A stretch of DNA of 64,000 nucleotides from Oncomelania hupensis (GCA_036898135.1 CM072515.1:24148194-24212193), one strand, 5' to 3'. Numbered from the stretch's first letter, positions 31,860 to 44,590 are shown. The notes: generated by a model not told the origin, from the letters alone. A program made the numbers and translations.

Positions 31860-33160
31860 ACAACAACATTGTTTTTCTTAACAGAGGAAAGAATAAAAAG
31901 ATTTGCAAACATACATTTGATTAACAACCTATTAATGCAAGATTTCATGCTACTCCACAACCCTTACACAACACTGTGACCCCAGCGCTAACAGTTCATC
32001 AGATTATACATCATAACCTCCCACACACACAGAGAGAAATCGACACAAACTAAATTAACTATAGCTCTTAATACTGAATTCCTGAAACTATTATATGTGG
32101 TCTTAAATCGGTTAAATCATTCCAAACAGCAGCACATTCTAATCACGTGTGCGAGTGACGACGGAAAAGCGTGGCAACGAAACCTAACGAGAAACATAAT
32201 TTGACGGTTTTCCTCCGTGTTCCCAAAATGTGCTATCTCCCCTCTTCAGTGCAATACATACCTATTCATAACTGTAATGGTAGGTCTGCATATATTACAC
32301 AACAAGCCGGCTTACTCAACACAACCTTTTAAATATAGGGTGCCATTGTAATTGTACGTCAAAAAACATTCTAGAACTGCTATAGCAAACTCATTTAGAC
32401 AAACAGAAAAAGAACACGTGAAGGACTCTCAAGGAACTTAAAAAGAGATTGTATGCTTCAGATGGCATCATTGCATGGGTATTGAACTCGTACATTGTAC
32501 TTGTCAAGTGCTTTACACGCGCCCTTAAAAAAAGCGTCAAGTGCTACAATTCAAGGTGAATAGTGTGTGGTTATTCAACGCCAAAGTTCGTGAACTAAAT
32601 CGCGCCGTTTAAAGCTAACAGAAGGACGCGCTGATTTTAAACTGAAGCCCGACTACGAGCGCGAAAAGAAATCGAGAAGCCTTTTGAATCTTCTGCAAGA
32701 CGTTACAACACTGTACACAAATATGTCATGCAGAAAAAAAGTAGCGCTAATTCATTGTTTCCAATGAAGATGAGTTAGAGGCCTATTCTTCTACATGCTC
32801 ATGCAATGTCCTGTGAAGAAAACCTTTTCTACCCCCAAATATTTCAGTACAAAACACACAGACTTCAAAAGGAGAGACTATCTCTGTAAATTTGTATGAC
32901 AAGAAATTCTGTCTTGTCATTGTGCCTCGCCCTTCTTCTGCATATGACAGTGGTGTGTGTGTGGCGCGGACGACGTCAGTTATTAAAGTGTTTGCACTGA
33001 CTGTCCATCCCTCTTCAGTTTTGTTACGAAAGCGAAACCGGGCAAGTGTCCATTATAAGCTTACTAACATTGAATGGACATCATATATTAGTAGTCTTTA
33101 GTTGTTTTCAAATACGTACAATGCAAGGAGAGTAAGTTGTCAAGATTTTTAAATGCCACG
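31860..33160. other. Gene-free stretch
   Basis: Low-GC, unique-looking sequence. Short ORFs (for example 32892-33101) have no motif. No RNA gene recognised. Confidence 0.4.
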
Positions 33161-34781
33161 GACGAAATTATAAGTCGTGTACTCTTCGTACAACAACGAT
33201 AAAACGAAATTATAAGTCGCGTACTCTTCGTAAAACAATAACACAAAATTATAAGTCGAAATTATAAATGGGTACTGCCTCAAGCAGGAGGAGAAGCGAT
33301 GATTGACGCCCTCACCATTATCTGTTGCCAGATCTGGCAGAGTGGGGAGTGGCCTACACCAAGGACCAAGTCGCTTGTCATCACTTTTCCCAAAAATGAT
33401 AGCCTTCAGGAGTGTGAAAATTACCGCACCATCAGCCTCATCAACTATCCCAGCAAGGTTCTCCTGAAAATAATACTCAACAGGTTGAAACCCCAAGCTG
33501 AACAAATCATAGCTGAAGGGCAGAGCGAAGTACCACTGAGCAGATTTTCAACCTCAGAATAATCTGCGAGACGTACCTACAGCACCAACAACATCTATTT
33601 CATGTGTTTGTAGACTTCAAGAAAGCGCGCGTTTGACCGAGTCTGGCATGCAGCTCTGTGGTCGACCATGAGAATGTACAACATCATTCAGTCCTAACAT
33701 TATTGAAGTCATCAAAAGCCTGCATGACAAGGCTACCAGTGCAGTCCTCCACAACAGCTCCATCGGGAAATGGTTCAGAACAGCATTCGGCGTTGGTCAA
33801 GGACGCCTATTCTCTCCAACACTCTTCAACATCTTCCTGGAGCGCAGAAGCTCTTGCAGATCACGAAGGCACTGTCAGCATAGGGGGTAGAGCAATTTCC
33901 AACAAGAACTTGAACAGCTGGTACAGAGGCTTGACACCACCTCCAGAACCTTTGGAATGGAAATAAGTGCAGAGAAGACCAAAATGATGATCAACAACAT
34001 CAATGGCATCAACACGGACATCAAAGTCCAAGGCCAATCCCTTAACACAGTGCATATTTTTAAATATCTAGGAGCCATTGTATCAAACAATGGGTCTCGA
34101 CAGGAAGTCCTCTACAGGATCGCACAAACAACTGTTGCCCTGACAAGGTTGAATCCCATTTGGAAAGACAGGACCATCAGTCTACACTCCAAGGTAAGGC
34201 TGCTGCGTTCCCTTGTCATCTCCATCTACCTATATACTTGCGAAACATGGATCCTCACAGGAGACCTACAACGAAGAATACAAAGCATGGAGCAGGATAT
34301 GAGGTGCTACCGAAGACTTCTGAGCATTTCCTATACCCAACACATCGCCAACGACAAAGTCCGACAGACCATCACACTGGACAACACGCGCGATTAAATG
34401 CTCACAGTAGTGAAGAAACGGAAACTCCAATAGTATGGCCACGTCACCAAAGCATCCGGCCTTGCAAAGACCATCCTGCAAGGCACGGTTCAAGGACGCA
34501 GAAGAAGAGGGAGACAGAAAAAAAGGTGGGAGGACAACATTCGAGAATAGACTGTCTTGACACTGAGCGAAGCCATGAGTGTTGCTGAGGAAAGAAAAAA
34601 GTTGGAGTACGCTGGTTAAACGATCATCTGTTGTGCCCCAACGACTTTTGAGTTACGGGATAGGATAGGACTCCTCGTACAACAATGACAACACGAAATT
34701 ATAAGTCATGTACTCGTACAACTATGATAACACAAATTTATAAGTCGTGTACTCCTCGTACAACAATGATTTAAAATAACA
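33161..34781. repeat. 41-bp tandem repeat split by an RTE insertion
   Basis: Units of about 41 bp with CGAAATTATAAGTCGTGTAC, then TCTTCGTACAACAA, occur at 33163-33270 and resume at 34670-34781. The array has about five degenerate units in total and is interrupted by RTE copy 2. No coding or regulatory role is evident. Confidence 0.85.
33278..34671 (+). pseudogene. RTE-type LINE, copy 2 (5'-truncated RT)
   Basis: Begins inside RT at a segment matching 53525 of the full-length copy and runs to the TTACGGGATAGGATAGG tail. Recognisable blocks are LINYPSKVLLKIILNRLKPQ (33437-33496), FKYLGAIVSNNGSRQEVL (34062-34115), LLRSLVISIYLYTCETW and the C-terminal YGHVT-like zone. The RT active-site segment (FADD) is deleted: sequence jumps from GGRAISN at about 33885-33903 directly to the following LEQLVQR-like block. 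Frameshifts are numerous and it is inactive. Confidence 0.9.
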
Positions 34782-34789
34782 AAGAGGAA

Positions 34790-35200
34790 AACACGGACAA
34801 GCTTTATCTCAAAACCTTATTTCAAATTTGAAAGTAAACGTGGAATACTGTCCGTATGTTTTATGTTGACATAGAGACGACGCTTTTGCTTTGCCTTGTC
34901 TTGCTTTTAGAAGTATTGTTTACAACTGAAAATTGAAATTCATGGACAATACTTGGAATACAATGAATAATTTCAACATTGCAAAACCAAGTTTAACATA
35001 ACTATATAGAAATTTCACCTTATAAACCACGTTTATCAAATCCATCTGGAGAACGAATAGTCGAGAGATATTTTCGTCTGATTGAAAATTGTGTTGACCG
35101 ATTTCGAGAAAGAGCTACATTTACATCTTTGAAAGTACGAAATGCTGGTAAGGAGAAGGTTGCAGATGAAGGTTAAAGTACAGGCTTGAAGTATTGTCTT
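34790..35200. other. Gene-free stretch
   Basis: No supported gene. Confidence 0.35.
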
Positions 35201-35201
35201 T

Positions 35202-35916
35202 CGTAGGCCTCAATTACATACTATACATACAAGGTGTTTTACTCCCTCACATCAGTTTGAGCGACTGACCTCCAAAAATCGCTTTTCCTACCTTTTGTGT
35301 CCACTTCAAACTCAAACGGAGCTTGCCAAGGAATCACAAACACTCATAGGAACACATTCGTATACAACGAATACAGCTCCAAATTCACTGCGAATTTGTT
35401 CCAAAACGCAGTCACAAAAGCTTGTCCGAATTTTGACACCACGCCGCTAGTAACTCCGGATACATAGCAAATGCCTTGTGCTGTCATTGGTCGCTTAAAA
35501 ATACACGCTATTAGGCCTAATGAAGGGCGGACTATTGCGAATTCGAAAGTCGCCAACGATTATTTGTTCATATCGCTAAAGTAGTTCGCCCTTCATTAGG
35601 CATAATAGCGTTTATTAATAGGCCACCAATGATAGCGCGCAAGGCAGTTGGAATGTATCCGGAGTTACAAGCGGCGTGGTGTCAAAATTCGGGCAAGCTT
35701 TTGTGACTGCGTTTGGGAACAGATTTGCAGTGAATTTGGAGCTGAATTCATTTGAATGATACGAATGTGTTGCTATGAGTGTTTGTGATTCGTCGGCACC
35801 CTCCGTTTGAGTTTGAAGTGGACACAAAAGATATGAAAGGCGTGTTTTGGGGCTCAGTGGCTGAAACGGAAGTCAGTGAGTGTTAGATCTTGCATAGTAT
35901 GTAATTGAAGCCTACG
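35202..35916. mobile_element. 715-bp foldback element with ~300-bp arms
   Basis: From CGTAGGCCTCAATTACATAC at 35202 the left arm pairs, with modest divergence, with the right arm ending at 35916. Well-conserved pairs include TTTTGTGTCCACTTCAAACT, AATTTTGACACCACGCCGCT and GCCTAATGAAGGGCG. The unpaired centre is only about 50 bp (35540-35590). ORFs of 70 codons on each arm are the same sequence read in mirror and have no known domain. I see no target duplication. This is a foldback or long-TIR MITE of unknown superfamily. Confidence 0.88.
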
Positions 35917-35919
35917 AGT

Positions 35920-38100
35920 TTACAAAGAGGAAAAAAAAGAACTTCACAGCCTGTGGTTAAAGTTCTCGTATCATCGCACCTTTATCCATCCTGTACGTGC
36001 CGTGGATTAATCTTAGTCGTACTTCAAAGTTCTATTGTCTTCGAAAATCAAAAAGCCCTCCATCTCATCGCTCACTTCCTGCCACCATTCCCCTCAACCT
36101 GTATGAAATAAACAATCAAACACTTGGTGACGCCGATATACACACTGTCCCAGTTCCCGTCCGCAATGTCATCAAAAGTTAATATTTTTTGCATGTGTCA
36201 ATACTGATCAATAGTATCGATGTTCATCGATTTCTTGGGAGCGCAATCTGCGGCAAATCACTCATCTTTGACACAAGCAGCTTACTACTTACCGTTATCA
36301 ACAGGCACTGAACTTACAAACATTCACTCTTCATTCTTTTGGCTTAAAATGGCAAAGAATGTCGACATTGATCAAAGCCTGTGTGGTCGACTGCTGCTGT
36401 CGTCAAAATGATCCCAAGTAATCTCCCCTCTTTCTGAGTGCGCCAATGGGGGCCATTGTTTAGAAAGGTTGCCCTGCCAATGTGAGCGTTTCCATAATCC
36501 GACAGTCCACAGACTGGTCCTGTCTGCATGTAGCCTAGTTTCTAATTGATTTCGCAGAATCAAAGTACCCAATTAATTTTGGTAATATCCAATTACTTAA
36601 TTACTTACCAGGCGATCAGCTCTTGTTATTGACAAGTACAGTACGTGTGCTTTTATTGATCACAAACGATCGAAAGCGATTGATGACATTAAAATGCAGG
36701 GAATAATTAGTACGCTATGATTTTTCACTTAAGGATCAGCTAACTGCGGAATAAGTCGGCCTTTTGCAAAAGGAAGAAAGGAAAGAAAGAAATGAATGAA
36801 TTAATAGCAAAGAAGAAAGCGTAGATTCTATTAGTATATATCATATTGCATTCCTATTAATATTGTAGGCTGTTGATCTCAAAGTTAAATTCTGCTTTAG
36901 TTTGCGGGCTGTCCGAAGTTACAGTAACATTAACAGGCCACACGTCAAAGTAACTATTTCTTGTGGTTACAGAATAAATTAATCAAAGGCTTAAGCACGA
37001 GGTTCGATGCGAAGTCATCCAATTACAAACCAAACCGGTTTCATATCCGATTACGAAAGACTAAAACTAGTGATTCCAGCATAACGCCTCTAAAATTAAA
37101 ATGTATAGTGGCAATATAACAATACGAATACGAATCAGTTTACTGTCTCCATCATGATTACACAAGGATATTTTATTTACGAGGAACATCAGCTATATGA
37201 AATGAAATATTGTATTGCAGAGTACCTCTAGTGATTCCATGCAAGGACGACAAGGGGGAAACACCTGTAGGATGAGGGGGAAGGAGGGAGTGGAGTTAGG
37301 GATCGGAGCAAATCCAAGTGTTGTACAGAAACAGAGAGAGAGATAGAGAGATTATGCAGTTCGGCGCTGTACTGGCATAGAAACAGGTACACACAGAGAG
37401 TGACAGACAGACAGACAGACACACATACGCGCGCGCAAACAGACCAAAAAAAAGAGAGATTTCAACGATTTTCTTGTTTACAAAATAAATGCGTTAGTTA
37501 TTGGGCCTAGCTGTTACTGTTAGTGTTCACAGACTTCATTGCCTGGCGCCTAGCTACCACAGTCCTCTCTTTTATTATCACTGTAACATCTAACAGCCGC
37601 ACTTCAAGTCAACCCATGCCAACCAAAGTAGGTACCATAGTCCTTGTGGTCTTACTTTGTTAAAGACTGTGCGATTTATAGCCTTTTGTACAGATACAAG
37701 ACTGAATCGGATGTGGTAATGTTCCTTTTCCTATAGAGAAATATGAGAAATCTTTTTTTTCACAGGAAGAAAGAAAGAAAGCACGAATGTCTGGACACAA
37801 TACTGTGAGATTGGTCGTACATTTGTAGAGATGAGAAATAATGTTTTTAAGGAAAAAAGGTAAAGAAAGAAGGGAGAAAAAGACAGAAAGAAGTGAGGAA
37901 GAAACGAACGAACGATAGAATAAAAAAACAAAAACAATGACAGATGGTAAATATTTAAAAAAAAAAAAAAGAATGGAAAGATACCAACAAAAAAAAAGAA
38001 ACAAAGGAAGAAAAAAAAAGATTTAAAAAAAAAAGTAACAATTAAAAAAAATAATTTAACAAAATGAAATAAATTAATGAAAACCACTTAGACAAAATTT
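35920..38100. other. Gene-free stretch, A-rich near right end
   Basis: No supported gene. 37390-37435 holds GACAGACA/CACACA words. 37740-38060 is A-rich with many poly-A runs and AAGAAAGAAAG words, so Phe-rich minus-strand ORFs there are artefacts. Confidence 0.4.
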
Positions 38101-40640
38101 AGTACATTAAAACTGATTATAGCCCCCTCTTCTTTTTCCGCTCTCCTCATTCTCTTCTCCCTTCCTCCCTCTCTCATTCTTCCCCGCACACACCACCACC
38201 ACCATCTTATCAAACATTCAACATCTTTGTAAAAAGGCATTGTGTGCAATGCAAATGGACATTATAGGCACAACAGGGAAACTGGATTTGAAATTATTTT
38301 AAAGGTGAGATTCTGTATAGCATTTGAACAGTGGTGTGACCTTTATCTCCTGAAATCAGATTTAATTAATTAATTCATTAAGTTATTTATTTACTTATAT
38401 TTTACTGACCCGCAACATGAACTCCTTGACCCAACCCCACCATGGTCTTATCCTCATTTTACGGTTAATTTAACTTCATCATTTCGGCAAAGCCCGTTAC
38501 GCTTCATTAACGGTGCTAGTATGCAGAGCGACGGCGGTGGTGGTTACGTTGTTGTTGTTGCTGGTGCTGCTGTCGTTGCTGACAATAGATGACGGAGGGT
38601 CTCTTTCCGTGCCAAATGTCATCAGCAAAGTCGACAACAACATCAACAATGATATAAAACACTATTTCAATAGATTCCAGCGCGTAACTTTTAACAAGTT
38701 TAATTTAAAATCAAATTTAAATCAAATCAAATCCAATTGAAGTTACGAATCATTACTGTTTACGAAGCACCAGAATTGAGTTAAAAGAGGTATGACAGCT
38801 GAAGTTTTACTCAGGTGAACATTTTTAACTGATTCTTTTTTTAATATTATAAAGGGGGCTACGGACGTACGTGTATCATTAACTAAATAAGTATATAATT
38901 AACTAAATACCTATCCCCCGAGGTATGAGGCTTTGCGTACAAACACAGATGAACAGGTCAATAGCCTAGACTTATATAGTGATCGGTCACATTTGAAGTA
39001 AGTTTGTTTGTTTTTAATGAAAAGATGTGTGTGTTAACGTGCACACCAAAAAAGGTTTGTTCATAAAGGTATGTAATGTTACACCTGACAAAGTGTTGTA
39101 GCGAAATACCTGTATAGAGAATCCTTTAATCAGCTGTTTTTATCTTTTTCAACCCTTTTTTACTTGTCTTCCCTATAAACCCAAGCAAAACTAAGTCTAG
39201 TATTTATTATAGCCTATTTAAAAATAAAAAATAATAAAGAAGCCTAATTTTACTTACCATTGTAACTGCACGATGATAAATACAGAGTACAGTAGCTGGT
39301 CCGACGTTTCTTCTACTATCATGTGACATAATTCGCCACCGTTTCATCATCGTCTAGGCCGGAGAATCTTTTTTTTTTTCCTTTTTCAGCGGCTCTTACT
39401 TATCCATGAACTATGTTAGCACTGTTTTATTTTGCACACTGTTTCGTTCGTTATATTTTACACAATGTTAGTTGTCTTAATCTCTGTCGCCGTTACTGGG
39501 AATTAGTCCTATATACTTAATAACTAAGGTACTGGTGCGTTAAGTTGTTTTCTTAACTCTGTCCTCTTACACGCCGACTTGGTATTAAATATAATACCAC
39601 AAGGAAAGCACCCAAATTTCCTTGCCTTTCAATACGCCATAAGCATACACTGTATCTGTGTGTGATGTCACTAGAGGAGAGAGGCAGGCTCCGTTCCTTA
39701 AAGCTTACTTACGTGGCTTTAGTCTACCTGTCTTGCTTGACTACCTGCCTGCCTTATCAGTGCACTGCTGAGAGCGATACTGGCTGTCCCCCTCCGCCAA
39801 ATTACCTGTCAATTCACTCCCCTTGCATGCTCCAACCAGTATCCTGTCGCCAATAGAAAACGCGAAGCGGTTACTATCTCACTAACCTTATGTTTCCAAT
39901 CTTACGACAAACGTTTAATTTGAGTTGCTGTTGTGTCCACAGAACAGCTTATATACACTGACTGGTGAATAATCTTTTGGTTTGCATGCAAAGTTTTTGA
40001 ACTTAGGCAAATATAGAAATATCAAATGGGTGCGCAAAGGCGAAGCTTAAATCTGTGTAATCCTATACGACAAATATAAACAATGTCTCTGGCGGGGGGC
40101 GGGGGTGGGGTTATGACGTAAGCTTACAACAAAATGAAACAAAACCATACATTAAAGAAATGAAAAACACGCAAATCTCGATCTCCCTAGAGTTATGAAT
40201 GAAAACGACAACAACAACAACAACAACAATACTTGAACAGCAGTGCTACTGGTTTGCAAAGCACGCGAATCTACCGCATATCGTTTGTGCGTTTTTTGTT
40301 GTGCGTAGTGTAGATAGGGCACTGCTAACCACACACAATCAGCGCCTTTCACATTTTCAGACGGCAGAGCAGGCGTTAGGTTTGATAAAGCGCGACTCGA
40401 TCAGTCAGGAAATAGAAAGTGGCCAGTTCATAAACTTTCTTTTCTTTACCTTCTCCCTAACCCAGTCTTCGCCCAAAGCTTTCCTCCCTCACCCCCACCC
40501 CCTCATACTTTCACGCTTTCCCTCACGTCGAATGTACTATTATCCACTCCAGCCGATTGTTTTTTTTCTACTCATAAGTCATTTGTCACAAACATGCAGT
40601 AGTCCTTTCTTGAAGAAAAAAAAACAAACAGAAAACACAC
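38101..40640. other. Gene-free stretch
   Basis: Several short ORFs, none with a family signature. Includes a small ACAACAACAACAACAAC tract at about 40208-40227. No RNA gene or mobile-element end recognised. Confidence 0.35.
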
Positions 40641-40676
40641 CCACACACACGCACACCCACACACACACACCCACAT
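40638..40676. repeat. (CA)n microsatellite
   Basis: ACACACCCACACACACGC-like run. Confidence 0.9.
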
Positions 40677-40699
40677 ACTTGCAATACATCACAACTGGG

Positions 40700-41070
40700 T
40701 TTATTTAAGAATGTAGGAATCGGAAAGTAATTTTTTGACGGAAAGAACGCAAACTTCTTCTAAAAATGTAAGAATCTAATGCAAAATTGTCTCTTTCCGT
40801 ATAAAAAGTTGACCTAGTTCGTCTCCTATAGGCGACGAAATAGGTCGAATTTTCTTCAAAATTTCTCCGAAAATTGACTGTATTTTCTCCGTCCGGATAG
40901 AGCACTCCTGTGCACTTAAAACACTCTCATGCACTACAACTGCACTCCCATGCACTAAAAGAGCACACCCGCGCACTTAGAAAAAAGTGAGGTCCTGGAA
41001 AAAAGTGGGTTCCAAGCAAATGAACCCATTTGTTACTAAGAAAGACAAGGTCTGCTCCCCATTTGTGCGC
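40700..41070 (-). mobile_element. Family B palindrome-bearing repeat, copy 2
   Basis: An inverted copy of 28108-28467. It shares the AGTGCATGGGAGTGC subrepeats (40905-40980 on the minus strand), the GACGGAGAAAATACAGT block, the same 36-bp palindrome (40811-40847, one mismatch in the stem) and the TTACTTTCCGATTCCTACAT end at about 40710-40730. It lacks the telomere-like hairpin of copy 1 and has a different ~90-bp segment near 40745-40800. Confidence 0.75.
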
Positions 41071-41368
41071 TTTTGTGGGTACCTACGCACACACGTACAC
41101 AAAACATAAACAGCCTATCCTCCTCAGAAGGGTCTTCCAGGCAAAACTCCTCGTCTTTTAAATTGAGAAATTCCGACCAACGTAGGAAGATTTTTTTTTT
41201 AAAAACAAAAAAAACTTTGAGTTTGTCTTCAAAGAAGTGAATAATTTAGAGTCGTCTTTATGGAACTCTCGTCCGGCTGTAATGTTGTTTTATAATCCAA
41301 TCTCTGCTGCACTATATACTGCCTTGCTTTATTTATTACCTGCATACACCCAAGCTACACGCTCATTG

Positions 41369-41440
41369 CGCGCACACACACACACGCACACACACACACA
41401 CACACACCCACACCCACACACACACACACACACACACAAA
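41369..41440. repeat. (CA)n microsatellite
   Basis: An interrupted CA run (CACACGCACAC, CACCCACACC). Confidence 0.95.
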
Positions 41441-41899
41441 GAAATTCATAATCTTTGCCCAATATTAATATGCCTGGGGATACTATACCATAGCAGCAGA
41501 TGATGATGATTATGCACCTTGACTTGTTAAGCGTACAACTCCATCCTGGCAGCATGCTCGGGGCTTCAATGCCGCAGAATTAGTTCATGTACTATAATTA
41601 TTTTCCTTGCTACCATGCATATTGCGCATACAATATTAACTTAACTAATTCAAATCAAAATGAACATTATCCAGAAATAAACATCTCGGTTTAAAACTCC
41701 CTTCTATAACATTTTTTTTTAAAAATTCATGGATGAACTGTTTCTTTTTGCGCTCTTCATTTATTTTCCCTGGGGGTTCATTTTGGAGTAATAAATCGTA
41801 AATCAATCATCAGACCTTTTTAAACCCCTCTTAAGGTTAAACGCTGTAAATTAAAACACTGCCAAACCTAGTGGAGAAAAATAAAGTGAATAAATCAAG

Positions 41900-42965
41900 G
41901 TTTCACTATACTGTAGATCCCCTTGGCCTAAATGACAAAATGGAATGGCACTTCCTTCTAACTTTTAAAAAAAAAATTCGGATACCGAAATAAGCCTAAA
42001 TAAAAAACCAATCTAAACACGAAAAGAAAAAGGTCTTTGTGTTGTACAACAATCAAACGAGCAAGGAATGATCTTGCGCTGGATCCCCCTGTTGTGACTA
42101 AGTGACAGCGAATGTAGGGGCCTTTGTTGGTTTATAGACCAGCACCCCCCCCCACCCCCCTTCGCCCTCCCATCACAAGAAATAAGGAATTGTAACTTGT
42201 TTTCCGCTTTATCCAGCAGTAAATAAATCAATCAATGAATAAATAAATAAAATATCGCTAATAAATAAATAAATAAATAAAAGATATCTCTGCACTTGTT
42301 CCTCCTTTCAGACTAAATGACAAAAAATAAATAAACATGTTGTTTTAGATTTAAATAACAAATGTAACAGGTTATTATCTCTGTCGAATAGTCAGTACAG
42401 AAATCAATACATACATAAATTCATTAATACATTCATTAATAAAGAAACGATTACTCTGTACCGGATCCGCTTCCCACAAAATGGCAGAATCTTAGAAACT
42501 TTGTTCTTTTAGACTAACTACCAGAAGATATTAAAAGTTATCAGCTCTGTAAAATAGTCAATAAATGAATAAATAAAAACACAAATAAATAAGTAAATAA
42601 AAATACATAAATAAACAATTAGCCTGCACCACTTTCCACAAAATCACGGAATAACAGGAATCATGTTCGTTTAAACTATATATCAGAAAGAAAAAAAAAA
42701 GATTTAACTTGTTAGCTCTATCGAGCAGTGTCAATAGTTAAACAGAGAAATAAATAAATAAATTTTAAACAAATAAACAATTAAACGATCGTCCTGCACT
42801 TGATCTCCCCTTATTTATAATAAATAATTGTAGCTTGTTATCCGCTCTGTCCAGCAGTAAAAAAATAAAATAAAATAAATAAATAAATAAAAACATTTTA
42901 AATTAATAACCGATCGCTCTGCAGCGGCTCCGCTTCCCACAAAATGGCAAAACAATAGGGAACTT
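41900..42965. repeat. Decayed ~165-bp tandem array with (AATA)n spacers
   Basis: A core recurs at irregular spacing (about 42155-42230, 42370-42400, 42535-42565, 42710-42735 and 42835-42860): TGTTATCNGCTCTGTC-like sequence, then AGCAGT or TAGTCA, then AAATAAATAAATA. Between cores is a second shared block, CCGCTTCCCACAAAATGGCA (clear at 42468 and 42927, diverged at 42632 and 42065). Period is about 125-175 bp over five to six units. No coding capacity. Confidence 0.7.
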
Positions 42966-43720
42966 TGCTCTTTATTCCAGGCCGCGTGTGTTCCTTAGAG
43001 ATATCAGGCTTTAGTCAAGTCTTAACAATATCAATCATTTTCCTTGACGTGTCTTGTCAACATGATGAGGGTTAGCAGGTACGCTTGGCCGTGTGCTGGA
43101 GATGGACTGTAGCGTAGCGTGCCTTGTTGCTTTCATACGTCGACAATTACAAACGTTATCGCTGGAACTAAGCTCACCGTTTCATTTTCTTGGGCAGGTT
43201 ATGAACAATCTATTGATGGGTAAGGCCCTAGGCAACTAGACTGCTTCTATTTATGGTTATATTTAAGCAAATCTGACTGAATGTGTGGGTGTGTGCGTGT
43301 GTGTGTGTGTGCGTGCTTTTGGAGGGGGAATGGGGGTAGGAGAGGGTTGGAGGTGGTAGAGGGTATATACAAGGCTAGCCGACGCAAACATAATTATGTG
43401 GATGATTTTGCGTTATTTTTCTAAAGTTTTGAAGATAATAAAATCTAGGTTATATGATTAGTGTGTATGTGTGTGTGTTTTTCTGTCTGTTTGTCTGTCT
43501 GTCTGTGGTACAGATTCCATTGAACATTTAAACAAGTCCTTTGTAGGATGACATTCTTCAGCAAAAGATCCAAAATACCTTAGACTCATTATCAAAATGT
43601 AATCTAGTATGATGCTATAGTAAGCTAGGCTTACATGCTTGTTTGCCTGCTTTCTTAAGTGGTTTTGATGGTGTTATTCACTACAGCAACATTCTCTTGA
43701 AAGCTTTCAACAGTCAAAGG
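42966..43720. other. Gene-free stretch
   Basis: Contains short GT tracts (43284-43315, 43461-43505). No supported gene. Confidence 0.35.
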
Positions 43721-43724
43721 AAGC

Positions 43725-43835
43725 GCCCCAAACCTGCAAGTGGGCACCTCGGGTGGCTTGAGTTATATCCTGTATGGACCAGTGCCTTGAGCTGCTCGTG
43801 AGCTGGAAAAGTGCTATATTAGAAATTAATGGCGC
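43725..43835 (+). repeat. SINE 3'-tail copy
   Basis: Matches 15235-15345: GTGGGCACCTCGGGTGGCTT, TTGAGTTATATCC, AGTGCCTTGAGCTGCTCGTG, then AAAAGTGCTATATTAGAAAT. Diverged copy without a recognisable head. Confidence 0.6.
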
Positions 43836-43965
43836 TGGCAGTCTTCACTACATAAATAATACACTGAAAGTAAGGATTGAAATCTTGCTCAATACGTACA
43901 GTACATCCTTTGCAGCAGGCCGTCGAAAAGGCAATACAGAAACAGTGATGGAGAAAGTTTTTAAG

Positions 43966-44590
43966 CTAGGGGTATTTATACCCTCAACCAAAACATGTGG
44001 GGGTTTTCATACCCTCATTGCAAACATAAGGGGTTTTTTTATACCCCCTTTCAGCTTTTTAGGGGGTACACCAACATACGTAATAAACACTTTAGTGGAA
44101 AGTGTTTGCATCAGTTTGAGTTTCTTCAGCCGGGCCCGATTGCGGCTCACCTTTTTCTTCTCTTACCGAGCACTCAAAGCCAAAGGCCGACAAAAAAGTT
44201 TGTTTTTCTTTTCCTTCATCTTGTATTAATTTTTTGGAGCAATTAGATTTGTCTGCTTTATTTTTCCTTTTCTTCGGCTTCCCCTAAGATCGCTGCTTGT
44301 CGGCCATGTTTAATGTTGGGTGGTTGTCAGTCTTATATAGCCAATCAAAAGCGTCGAGAAAAAATAGTGAATATTATCGTGCATATGATTGGCTGTTTCT
44401 CGGAAGCGACAGAATGAATAGGAGGGGGAGAGAGGGTGGTAGGCGGTCGCGCAGGACGCACAGGCACACGATCCAAATCGAGCGAAAGCTGTACGCACGA
44501 CCGAAATAGTTGTTCCTGATGATACCTCCCAGCAACTTAGCTTTACGTTTTCATACCTCTTTGGCACTGACTTTGTGCGTGTTCATACCC
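43966..44590 (-). mobile_element. Probable small transposon with GGGTAT...ATACCC end motifs
   Basis: On the left, GGGGTATTTATACCCTC (43971), GGGGGTTTTCATACCCTC (43998) and GGGGTTTTTTTATACCCC (44030) repeat about every 30 bp. On the right, inverted forms appear (GATACCTCCCAG at 44521, TTTTCATACCTC at 44549, GTTCATACCCTTT at 44580). Between them lies a minus-strand first-exon-like ORF. Clustered inverted motifs at both sides of a short coding fragment suggest a non-autonomous DNA transposon. No sharp TIR or target duplication is established. Confidence 0.45.
44167..44307 (-). pseudogene. Broken first exon with KPKKRK patch
   Basis: A minus-strand ATG at 44307 (AAACATGGCC context) starts MADKQRS, then an in-frame TAG (44284-44286 on the plus strand). 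The frame then stays open, encoding GKPKKRKNKADKSNCSKK and a Lys-rich segment. It ends with LSAFGFECS-like sequence at CTCG|GTAAGA, a good splice donor at 44166. The layout (short basic N-terminus with nuclear-localisation-like patch, early donor) resembles the ORF at 8770. The stop codon would abolish expression. The family is not recognised. Confidence 0.4.

Noticed and set aside
35344..35827. Two 70-codon ORFs as genes
   Set aside because: They are mirror images on the two arms of one foldback element and match no family.
37660..38087. Phe-rich minus-strand ORFs as membrane proteins
   Set aside because: They come from an A-rich tract on the plus strand (AAAAAA, AAGAAAG) and have no other support.
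38513..38740. Leucine/valine-rich N-terminus as a secreted-protein exon
   Set aside because: The hydrophobic run comes from a GTTGTTGTTG/CTGCTG simple stretch, and no second exon or domain is visible.
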